Source: Ruminococcus sp.
Lineage (GTDB): Bacteria > Bacillota > Clostridia > Oscillospirales > Ruminococcaceae
DNA: 52,079 bases
Assembly: GCF_024692365.1 (NCBI RefSeq)
Contig: NZ_JAILMR010000020.1
Span: 1-52,079, forward strand
Direction: 5' to 3'
In this document: positions 33,021 through 39,941 of the stretch, piece after piece
Position numbering within the stretch: position 1 is the stretch's first letter
How the letters are laid out: the number at the start of each line of letters is the position of its first letter
Made by a program: the position numbers and the translations under genes
Notes under the pieces: model-generated
Databases searched by the model: none
The model's input: only the letters and a program-made list of their open reading frames with translations
What the model was told of the DNA's origin: nothing

Positions 33021-35366
33021 TTAAAGTTCAATAATGACCTTACCGTTTCCTGCGGCGTGGCTTACCTCAACGCACTTATCTGTGCCTGCTACGCTTATTT
33101 TGAAGCATGCCTTGGTATCGGTGTATTCGCACTCGATCTTATTGCCGTTTCTTGTGGCTTTCAGCTCGAATACCTTATTGGCTTCGGTGTCGTATATCGG
33201 GCATACGATGGTCTTTCCGTCTTCGGGTTCGTATATGGTGAAGTTGGTACCGTCCAGATAATCGTACTCAAAGTCCCTCTTGAAGCTGCCGTAGGGGATA
33301 ATGCTGTTTGGTCTTGCAAGGGCTGGGATCTCAAAATAGCTGCACTTATGGGTATACCATCTGCCGCCCTCGAATACCTTGCCTGTGATGATATCAGTCC
33401 ATCTGCCCTCGGGCACATAGTACTGTGCTATGCCCTCCTCATTGAGTATGGGGGCAACAAGGATATTATCGCCAAGCATATACTGTCTGTCGAGAGTCAG
33501 GCAAGCGGGGTCATCAGCAAAATCTATCACCATAGCCCTCATCATGGTCACGCCGACCTCGTGGGTCTTGATAGCCTGTGACCATATGTATGGCATCAGC
33601 TCGCCCTTTTTCTTGGTGAAGAAGCGCAGAACATCGCAGCTTTCTTCATCGAACAGCCACGGCACGCGGTAGGACTGGTTTCCGTGAAGTCTTGAATGGG
33701 TGGAGAACAGACCGAACGCTGCCCATCTCTTGTAGATATCGGGAGTTGCTGTTGCCTCAAAACCTGCCATATCGTGGGAGGTATAGCCGAATCCCGAGAT
33801 GCAGAGACTGAGACAGCCGCGAACGACTTCTGCCATTGAATTGTAGTTGCCCGAACAGTCGCCGCCCCAGTGTACGGGGAATTTCTGTCCGCCAGCTGTT
33901 GCAGACCTTGCGAACAGGCAAGCTTTGTTCTCGCCGTAGTACTCTTTCAGCACGTTGAATACACACTCGTTGTACAGGTAGGTGTAGAAGTTGTGCATCT
34001 TTATCGGGTCGGCGCCGTTATGGTATACCACATCTCTGGTGGGTATACGCTCGCCGAAGTCGGTCTTGAATGTATCAACGCCCATCTCGCAGAGTTTGCG
34101 GAGATATCCTGAGTACCACTTGCAGGCATCGGGGTTGGTGAAGTCAACTATCGCCATACCGGGCTGCCATTCATCGCACTGGAACACCGAACCATCGGTA
34201 TTCTTTATGAAATAGCCGTGTTCCATGCCCTCGCCAAAAAGGCGTGAACGCTGACCAACATAGGGGTTTATCCATACGCAGGTCTTCAGACCCTTGGTCT
34301 CGTGAAGTCTTTTCAGCAGACCCTCAGGGTCGGGGAACTGTTCGGTATCCCACTCGAAATTACACCATTCCAGACCTTTCATCCAGAAGCAGTCGAAGTG
34401 GAAGACCTGAAGAGGGATATCCCTTTCAGCCATGCCGTCGATGAAGCCTGTGATGGTGGCTTCGTCGTAGCTGGTGGTGAATGAGGAAGTCAGCCACAGA
34501 CCGAATGTGAATGCTGGGGGAAGTGCGGGCTTGCCTGTCAGGTCGGTGTAGCCTTTCATGACTTCGGTGAGGTTCTCGCCGCCGAATACGAAGTACTCCA
34601 TATTCTCGCCAGGCAGGGTGAAGCTGACCTTTGATACGGTATCGGAGCATACTTCAAAGCTGACTTTGTCGGTAGAGTTCACGAAAATGCCGTATCCGCG
34701 GGATGAAACGTAGAAAGGAACGCTCTTGTAGCTCTGGTCGGAGCAGGTGCCGCCGTCGGCGTTCCATATCTCAACATTCTGACCATTTTTTGTGAAAGTG
34801 GTAAACTTCTCGCCGAAACCGTAGAAGTACTCACCGACAGTTGTATCCAGCTGTTCTCTGATATAAGTCCTGCGGGGGTCTGCGGGATAACTCCAGAAAG
34901 TGTCGTCAGCCTGAACTGCCATTCTAGCCTGCTGCTTGAATGCGCTCTCCTTGATAACGCCTGTACTTCTCCAGCCGCCGCTTGTCAGCTTCTTATCTTT
35001 ATAAAAATATGAAACGTCCCAACTATCTCTTGAAACCACTACCTTGGTATCACCCGAAACGAGTACAGCTTCATGCTCAGTTATCGTAACAACGGGCTTA
35101 AAGCTGCCCTTGTTCAACACGAAATGGGGTCCGTTATCCTTGTATCCCTTGTGGTGAGTGATGTTCACTCTTATCACATTTTCAAATTCAGATGTATATG
35201 TTATCTCAAGATTTGCACTGCCCAGCAGCTTGTATCTCTCTCTGCCAAAAAAGGGTGTTGCCACTACCATGAAGCCGTTTTCAACTTCAACGACATCATA
35301 AGCCTGCACCGCATAGTTTACCTCATAGCCCCTCTGATTGAGCCAGAAACCGTCAGCAAATTTCAT
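33021..35366 (-). CDS. yicI: Alpha-xylosidase, glycoside hydrolase family 31
   Basis: 781 residues from ATG 35366, preceded by aggaggtaacgcca. Domains as in YicI: N-terminal beta-sandwich (to about 250), (beta/alpha)8 barrel (about 260-590), then C-terminal beta domains. The nucleophile is Asp in FKTDFGERIP and the acid/base is Asp in HWGGDC, both matching E. coli YicI. It has no signal peptide, so it works in the cytoplasm, removing alpha-xylose from isoprimeverose or xyloglucan oligosaccharides taken up after outside digestion. No sugar transporter is next to it. Transcribed alone from the promoter at 35446-35474. Confidence 0.94.
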   Translation of the reverse strand: MKFADGFWLNQRGYEVNYAVQAYDVVEVENGFMVVATPFFGRERYKLLGSANLEITYTSEFENVIRVNITHHKGYKDNGPHFVLNKGSFKPVVTITEHEAVLVSGDTKVVVSRDSWDVSYFYKDKKLTSGGWRSTGVIKESAFKQQARMAVQADDTFWSYPADPRRTYIREQLDTTVGEYFYGFGEKFTTFTKNGQNVEIWNADGGTCSDQSYKSVPFYVSSRGYGIFVNSTDKVSFEVCSDTVSKVSFTLPGENMEYFVFGGENLTEVMKGYTDLTGKPALPPAFTFGLWLTSSFTTSYDEATITGFIDGMAERDIPLQVFHFDCFWMKGLEWCNFEWDTEQFPDPEGLLKRLHETKGLKTCVWINPYVGQRSRLFGEGMEHGYFIKNTDGSVFQCDEWQPGMAIVDFTNPDACKWYSGYLRKLCEMGVDTFKTDFGERIPTRDVVYHNGADPIKMHNFYTYLYNECVFNVLKEYYGENKACLFARSATAGGQKFPVHWGGDCSGNYNSMAEVVRGCLSLCISGFGYTSHDMAGFEATATPDIYKRWAAFGLFSTHSRLHGNQSYRVPWLFDEESCDVLRFFTKKKGELMPYIWSQAIKTHEVGVTMMRAMVIDFADDPACLTLDRQYMLGDNILVAPILNEEGIAQYYVPEGRWTDIITGKVFEGGRWYTHKCSYFEIPALARPNSIIPYGSFKRDFEYDYLDGTNFTIYEPEDGKTIVCPIYDTEANKVFELKATRNGNKIECEYTDTKACFKISVAGTDKCVEVSHAAGNGKVIIEL

Positions 35367-35445
35367 TGGCGTTACCTCCTTGATTTTTCTGCTTATCAAA
35401 AAATGAAATCGTCGGCGAAAATATCCGCCGAACTGCTTTAGATAT

Positions 35446-35474
35446 ATTTTAATACATTCTGCCCAACAATGCAA
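35446..35474 (-). promoter_or_regulatory. Promoter of the alpha-xylosidase gene
   Basis: On the minus strand, TTGCAT (35469-35474), 17-bp spacer, TAAAAT (35446-35451), 79 bases before the start codon. Confidence 0.6.
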
Positions 35475-35577
35475 TAATAATTTACTGCACTGTGTAATAT
35501 TATTAACCCTTTATTGCGCTTTTGCACTAAACTTTCGATGAATTGATTTTATGATGATATCATTTCTTGAAACTGCA

Positions 35578-35608
35578 AAAAAAACAACGCCCATGTATAA
35601 ACATGGGC
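35578..35608 (-). terminator. Terminator of the CapA-like gene
   Basis: Stem gcccatg/catgggc (35589-35595 with 35602-35608); on the minus strand it is followed by gttgttttttttt. Confidence 0.85.
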
Positions 35609-35615
35609 GCAATAA

Positions 35616-36878
35616 TTATTCAATGCTCAGAAATTCATCGGGGATATAACTCAGGCAATCCTCAACGCACTGTCTGTTGAAGCCTTCGATGTAGTTTCTC
35701 TCGAACATTTCATCGGTATAATCCTTATAGGGATACTCGGCGCAATTGTACCAGTCGCCGTCGTAGCTGTCAGCTTCAAAGTGAGAGATTATCGGGATAG
35801 CCTTGACGTTTTCAAAGCTGATAGTACCTGTTTCGGGGTCTTTCACCACATTCAGCTTGCCTATGATGCCCACAGGTGCACGAAGGTCGTACATGGTGGA
35901 AATGAAATTTCCCAGACCGTAGTAGCAGAAAGCCTTTCCGCCATCGGGTTTATCGATATAATTGCAGGTGCTTATGGTATGCGCCTGTGTGCCGATAATG
36001 AGGTCTGCGCCCCATTCAACCAGCTTCGGCGCCATAGTTTCCTGAACGACGTTGAGTTCGTTCTCTATCTCGTTGCCGAAATGACAGCTTACTACCACCA
36101 CATCAGCAAGCTCGTTTGCTGCCCTTACCTGACGTTCAACAATGTCTTCATCTTCAAGATAGATAACCTTGCCAGGTTCACCGTCTTCGATATAGAAACC
36201 GTTGGTATGCTCCATATATCCGAGGAAAGCAAAGGTAATGCCGTTTATCTCCTTGGTACGGATATTTTCGCTGTCAGCTTCATCGCGGTATGCGCCGTAG
36301 TGTATCACGCCCTTGCTGTCCCAGTAATCAAGACTGCTTATCAGTCCGGCACCGCCCATATCAAGCACGTGGTTATTGCTCATGGAAATGACATTGAAGC
36401 CGATATCCACCATATGGTCGCCGTTTGCGGTAGGTGTTGCGAACAGCGGGTAGCTCTGGGGACCGTAATCATCGGTCACGAGAGTTTCCTGATTGAGTAT
36501 GGCGAGGTCGGTGCCATCGAGGTAATGCTCAACATTGCGGTAAGCGTAGGTGAAATCATAATGATCGTCATTACCCTTGTGCCAAGCCTCGTTGTAGATA
36601 TTATCATGTACCAGATTATCGCCTGCGCAAAGAAGCGAAACCACGTTAGATGGCTGATCTTCGGGGATAGGGAGTTTTTCGCCCTGTTCCTCATCGGTGG
36701 TCAGCTCGTCATCTGACTTTTTCTTTATATCCAAGCTTTTACCTTTTATACCAATAGGGGGTTCCTTGCCGTTATCAAGACCCTCTGTATCTCTTACGCC
36801 AAGACTAGCGCAGCCGGTGGCAGCCGTCATCATAGCGGCGCACAGGAGCGCAGCGAGTTTATTTGCTTTCAAACGCAT
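35616..36878 (-). CDS. CapA-family lipoprotein (poly-gamma-glutamate capsule type)
   Basis: 420 residues from ATG 36878, preceded by cggaggattata and a good promoter; earlier in-frame codons lie in that promoter and a repeat. The signal peptide ends in a lipobox, TAATGC, so the mature protein is membrane-tethered outside. The CapA/PGA_cap metallophosphatase-like fold (about 80-370) has SLLCAGDNLVHDNIY, ISMSNNHVLDMGGAGL, VVSCHFGNE and IIGTQAHTI, holding the usual Asp, Asn and His metal ligands. CapA proteins help release or anchor poly-gamma-glutamate, but solitary copies like this one, with no capB/capC nearby, have unknown substrates. Confidence 0.88.
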   Translation of the reverse strand: MRLKANKLAALLCAAMMTAATGCASLGVRDTEGLDNGKEPPIGIKGKSLDIKKKSDDELTTDEEQGEKLPIPEDQPSNVVSLLCAGDNLVHDNIYNEAWHKGNDDHYDFTYAYRNVEHYLDGTDLAILNQETLVTDDYGPQSYPLFATPTANGDHMVDIGFNVISMSNNHVLDMGGAGLISSLDYWDSKGVIHYGAYRDEADSENIRTKEINGITFAFLGYMEHTNGFYIEDGEPGKVIYLEDEDIVERQVRAANELADVVVVSCHFGNEIENELNVVQETMAPKLVEWGADLIIGTQAHTISTCNYIDKPDGGKAFCYYGLGNFISTMYDLRAPVGIIGKLNVVKDPETGTISFENVKAIPIISHFEADSYDGDWYNCAEYPYKDYTDEMFERNYIEGFNRQCVEDCLSYIPDEFLSIE

Positions 36879-36914
36879 TATAATCCTCCGTTTCGGAATT
36901 GATTCATAAAGCAT

Positions 36915-36943
36915 ATTATAACATATTTTTCGGAAATTGTAAA
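36915..36943 (-). promoter_or_regulatory. Promoter of the CapA-like gene
   Basis: On the minus strand, TTTACA (36938-36943), 17-bp spacer, TATAAT (36915-36920), 36 bases before the start. Confidence 0.78.
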
Positions 36944-36964
36944 GACCCGGTATGGGCTCACACG

Positions 36965-37253
36965 AAACTAGCGAGATATGCCAAGGAAGAGAGCTTTGGG
37001 TCAAGCCTTTCGCGAAAGGCTTGCGGAGAGCTCGAGAGGCAGAGCCTCTCGGTCAAGGCGCAAATGTGACGTGGCAACAATAAAAGCAATAGCGGACAAA
37101 CTTTCGATTCCAAAAGATGCGCGGGCATACCAAACTGTACGAGCGTGTACCAAAGTATACGACCGTATCTTTTGGTATACGTGAACGATGCCCGCGCACG
37201 CCGTCAAACAGCGAAGCGCCTTTGACGGCTCGACCTGAACGGAGAGGGGCGAC
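36965..37253 (-). repeat. Dispersed hairpin-rich repeat, copy 3
   Basis: The reverse complement follows the full element order: gtcgcccctc, gtcgagccgtcaaaggcgc, ttgcgccttgaccgag, gagaggctctgcctctc, the 22-base palindrome (37002-37023), ccttggcatatc and ctagttt. It carries the taccaaa element inside. Copy 4 lies head-to-head 90 bases away; together they fill the 685-base gap 36879-37563, which holds no credible gene. Confidence 0.75.
37128..37178 (+). repeat. 51-bp taccaaa element, copy B
   Basis: Two direct taccaaa motifs and a closing tttggta around atacgaccgtat; 43 of 51 positions match the reverse complement of 24286-24336. It is embedded in repeat copy 3 and absent from copies 1, 2 and 4, so it is likely an insertion. 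Confidence 0.65.
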
Positions 37254-37342
37254 AACCACGCAGTACGTTTATTAAATGCAAATACGAATTTATTTTCTGT
37301 ACTGCGGATAGCCCATTCTTATCATAGGTTCTGCGGTAGCAA

Positions 37343-37558
37343 GTCGCCCCTCGTTCCTCGGGTCGAGAAATCGGAAGTTTGTTTTGCTCTTATTGTTCGC
37401 CTTGTATTTTGGTTTTGCGCCTTGATGCGAGGGCTCTGCCTCTAACAATCAGCTTTGCTGATTGTGTGCTCATCCGCAAGCCTGCTAGCGCGAGGCATAT
37501 GCCGACGCAGTCGCATAAACCGCGCACTTTGTTTCCTTGGCATTCTCTATCAGTTTTG
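37343..37558 (+). repeat. Dispersed hairpin-rich repeat, copy 4
   Basis: Left end gtcgcccctcgttcctcgg, core ttgcgccttgatgcgagg, hairpin acaatcagc-ttt-gctgattgt (37445-37465) as in copy 2, caagcctgctagcgcgagg as in copy 1, right end tttccttggcat. The third hairpin is broken after agg by extra sequence (catatgccgacgcag). Confidence 0.72.
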
Positions 37559-37563
37559 CTATG

Positions 37564-38313
37564 TTACTTTTTTAGTCTTTCCCTCAGCTCGTCCTTCAAT
37601 CCCCGCATAATAATATCTCTCGCACGGAGTGCCCCTTCCTTCGACATCTGCGGAGTATCCCCCAGCGGATACTCCATCCCGAGTTCCTCATACTTATGTC
37701 TGCCAAGGGTATGATACGGCAGTACATCAAGTGCTTTCAGGGTTTTTATACGTGCAAGGAAATGTCCCAACTTATAAAGGCTTTCTTCATCGTCGGTAAG
37801 GTCGGGGACGACTACGTGTCTTATCCACACAGGTATGCCATTATCGCTCAGATACTCTGCAAATGCAAGTATACCCTTATTATCATGACCTGTGATCTTT
37901 TTATGCTTCTCGGGGTCGATGTGCTTGATATCCAGCATTACTAGGTCGGTGGACTTGATAAGTCTGTCAAACGCCGCTGTATCGTTGGGTTTGAACGTAA
38001 TGCCGCTTGTATCAAGGCAGGTGTTTATACCTTTGGACTTCGCCTTTTCAAAAAGCTCAGTCAGGAAACCTATCTGAAGACAAGGTTCGCCGCCTGTGCA
38101 GGTTATTCCGCCGTTATGCATGAATTCCTTGACTGCGTCATATTCCGATAATATATCCTCTGCGGTGACTTTCCTGCCGCCGTCAGGTCGCCATGTATCG
38201 GGATTATGGCAGTAAAGGCACCTCATGGGACAGCCCTGAAAGAACACCACGAATCTTGTTCCGGGTCCGTCAACAGCGCTGAAACTTTCTACCGAATGGA
38301 TACGTCCCGTCAT
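37564..38313 (-). CDS. pflA: Pyruvate formate-lyase activating enzyme
   Basis: 249 residues, the usual size. It is a radical SAM enzyme with CPMRCLYC (CxxxCxxC, about residues 28-35) binding the 4Fe-4S cluster, followed by TCTGGEP for S-adenosylmethionine. It abstracts a hydrogen from the glycyl-radical domain of pyruvate formate-lyase; in this locus that domain is a separate protein (39426-39677). Start after taaggagatgttttaATG. It is 12 bases after the DUF3592-like gene on the same strand and shares its transcript. Confidence 0.95.
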   Translation of the reverse strand: MTGRIHSVESFSAVDGPGTRFVVFFQGCPMRCLYCHNPDTWRPDGGRKVTAEDILSEYDAVKEFMHNGGITCTGGEPCLQIGFLTELFEKAKSKGINTCLDTSGITFKPNDTAAFDRLIKSTDLVMLDIKHIDPEKHKKITGHDNKGILAFAEYLSDNGIPVWIRHVVVPDLTDDEESLYKLGHFLARIKTLKALDVLPYHTLGRHKYEELGMEYPLGDTPQMSKEGALRARDIIMRGLKDELRERLKK

Positions 38314-38325
38314 TAAAACATCTCC

Positions 38326-39228
38326 TTAAAAAATACCAAGTGCATTGAACAAAGCTGCCGCACCGCCGAACATCATAAGTATACCAAACACCATCAGCAA
38401 CCACGATGCGGGACTGCTGCCGCGATAGATATCCTTTGGGTCATTGGGGTTGACCATGATATCGGTACCCTCGCCCTCATAGAACTGCTGCGGGCTGGTA
38501 TATATATTATCATAGGCGATCTGCGCCCTGCCGCCTGCTACATACTGCCATATGGGGGCATACATCATATTGTGGTGCTTGCCCGAACTTCTCTTCTCGC
38601 GGTTGCCTATACATACCGCTCTTGTTTTTACGGTACAGCGGCGGCGTTTCATGTGCCTTGCGATAGGCGGTGTGCTTACGAGCAAAAGTCCGCCCATAGT
38701 CAAAGCTGACGCTATCAAAACATCGTTTAGTGATGACGCGAACAGCGAGATAAATCCCGCAAGACCGAAGATCCCGCTGCCGATAGCTCCCATCATCGCC
38801 TTGAATTTGCGTTCGGGTTTATAGTCTTCCATCTCCTTGCGAGTCATCAGGCAGGTGCCCATTGTGCCGAAGCCAAGACACATCGTCGCCAGAGCGCCCG
38901 AAAATCTGCCTATTGTGAGAAGACCGATTATTCCCGCGAAAAGGGGTGCAAAGCATTTCAGGCTGAACTGCTTATCGGGTACGTGTTCGGGGAGAAGGGT
39001 ATTCGGATTCTGACCCAGTTGAGTGGGCTGACCCTGCGGGACGTTCTGACCCATAGGCTGTCCCATCTGCATCGGCTGACCGTTCTGTTGCTGTACAGGA
39101 TGCCAGTTCTGAGGCTGTCCGTAATTCTGACCATTCTGCGAAACCATCTCTCCGCGTGTGATCAGCTCCGAGTCACGCGAAAGTCTTTCACCTGTCAGCT
39201 GTTCAAATTGTTCTCTGCTCATTTGCAT
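38326..39228 (-). CDS. Membrane protein with Gln-rich N-terminus and DUF3592-like region
   Basis: 300 residues, start after aaaggagataatcata. Residues 35-85 are Gln/Pro/Met/Gly-rich and disordered. Four transmembrane helices form two pairs (about 95-128 and 145-192), then a soluble region (about 195-265) with TRAVCIG, YAPIWQYVAGGRAQIAYDNIYTSPQ and DIMVNPNDPKDIY, the DUF3592 pattern, and a last helix (about 270-295). Function unknown. It sits between the pyruvate formate-lyase genes and pflA, so a membrane link to that system is possible but unproven. Confidence 0.7.
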   Translation of the reverse strand: MQMSREQFEQLTGERLSRDSELITRGEMVSQNGQNYGQPQNWHPVQQQNGQPMQMGQPMGQNVPQGQPTQLGQNPNTLLPEHVPDKQFSLKCFAPLFAGIIGLLTIGRFSGALATMCLGFGTMGTCLMTRKEMEDYKPERKFKAMMGAIGSGIFGLAGFISLFASSLNDVLIASALTMGGLLLVSTPPIARHMKRRRCTVKTRAVCIGNREKRSSGKHHNMMYAPIWQYVAGGRAQIAYDNIYTSPQQFYEGEGTDIMVNPNDPKDIYRGSSPASWLLMVFGILMMFGGAAALFNALGIF

Positions 39229-39386
39229 TATGATTATCTCCTTTTGATGTGTCTCCTGTTATATATTTCTGTTGGGGTGTTCTCTATATTGATTTTATCA
39301 TATTTTATGGAAAAAGTAAATATCCAACTATTGAAAAAGTTGAAGGCAGGACAGCGCGTTAATTGTTGATAGCGTATTTACACACA

Positions 39387-39416
39387 AAAGCCCTGCCACA
39401 CAAGTGACAGGGCTTT
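39387..39416 (-). terminator. Terminator after the glycyl-radical domain gene
   Basis: Arms aaagccctg (39387-39395) and cagggcttt (39408-39416); on the minus strand it is followed by tttgtgtgt. Confidence 0.7.
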
Positions 39417-39425
39417 ATCATTAAA

Positions 39426-39677
39426 TTAAAGGCTCTCGTGGAATGTTCTGGAGATAACGTCGTCCTGCTGTTCCTTTGTCAGCTTGACGAAGTTTACTGC
39501 ATATCCCGATACCCTGATGGTCAGCTGGGGGTATTTCTCGGGGTGTGCCTGTGCGTCCAGAAGTGTCTCGCGGTTAAGTACGTTGACATTCAGATGATGT
39601 CCGCCCTTCTCGGCATAGCCGTCAAGCAGACCTATAAGGTTTTCCACCTGTGCGTCGGTAGGTTCAAAATTTGCCAT
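39426..39677 (-). CDS. Separate glycyl-radical domain of pyruvate formate-lyase (GrcA-like)
   Basis: 83 residues, start after gaaaggatatt. Nearly the whole protein equals the C-terminal segment of normal Pfl[47 protein letters not shown] and [14 protein letters not shown]. The Gly in RVSGYA is the radical site made by PflA. Unlike E. coli GrcA (YfiD, about 127 residues) it lacks the extra N-terminal region, and unlike E. coli the main enzyme encoded in this locus has no radical domain of its own. It should therefore be an essential subunit rather than a spare part. It is third in the pflB operon, 18 bases after the degenerate paralogue. Confidence 0.9.
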   Translation of the reverse strand: MANFEPTDAQVENLIGLLDGYAEKGGHHLNVNVLNRETLLDAQAHPEKYPQLTIRVSGYAVNFVKLTKEQQDDVISRTFHESL

Positions 39678-39695
39678 AATATCCTTCCTTTCGTG

Positions 39696-39941
39696 TCACA
39701 GTTCCTCGTCGTCCTCATCGGGCGCTTTTTCGTTGGGCTGACAGCACGCTCCCGTGCCGCAGTCGTTGCTTCTGAAAGTCTGAACGGTCATTTCGGGCTC
39801 GTCCTGACCTTCGCGTTTGGCTTTCAGCAGGGCTTCAGCGTCAATATTGATATGACCCTCGCCGCCTGCCATCAGCCTGTCTATCATTTCGACAAGTTCA
39901 TTTACCTTGCCGTCTTCATCTTTTGAAGCATTAATTGCCAT
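39696..39941 (-). CDS. Degenerate paralogue of the glycyl-radical domain, Cys-rich tail
   Basis: 81 residues from ATG 39941, which overlaps the pflB-core end by 11 bases and follows cggaggatcttaata. It aligns with the 83-aa radical-domain protein through V-x-x-L-x-x-(L/I)-D...GG...H-(L/I)-N-(V/I)-(N/D)...E-x-LL-x-A...P-x-(L/M)-T-(V/I), but the RVSGYA loop is replaced by [13 protein letters not shown] and the end is acidic ([11 protein letters not shown]). It cannot carry the usual glycyl radical. A regulator, chaperone or assembly factor of the split enzyme is possible. Homology rests on a short alignment made by eye. Confidence 0.7.
   Translation of the reverse strand: MAINASKDEDGKVNELVEMIDRLMAGGEGHINIDAEALLKAKREGQDEPEMTVQTFRSNDCGTGACCQPNEKAPDEDDEEL

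Noticed and set aside
35367..35474. N-terminal extension of the alpha-xylosidase
   Set aside because: The extra 36 codons overlap the promoter; ATG 35366 follows aggaggt and matches the family start.
36879..37004. N-terminal extension of the CapA-like protein
   Set aside because: The extension would run through a TATAAT promoter and the repeat; the ATG at 36878 has a good ribosome binding site and starts a lipoprotein signal.
36978..37184. Short plus-strand frame in repeat copy 3
   Set aside because: Non-coding repeat; no ribosome binding site and no conservation in the other copies.
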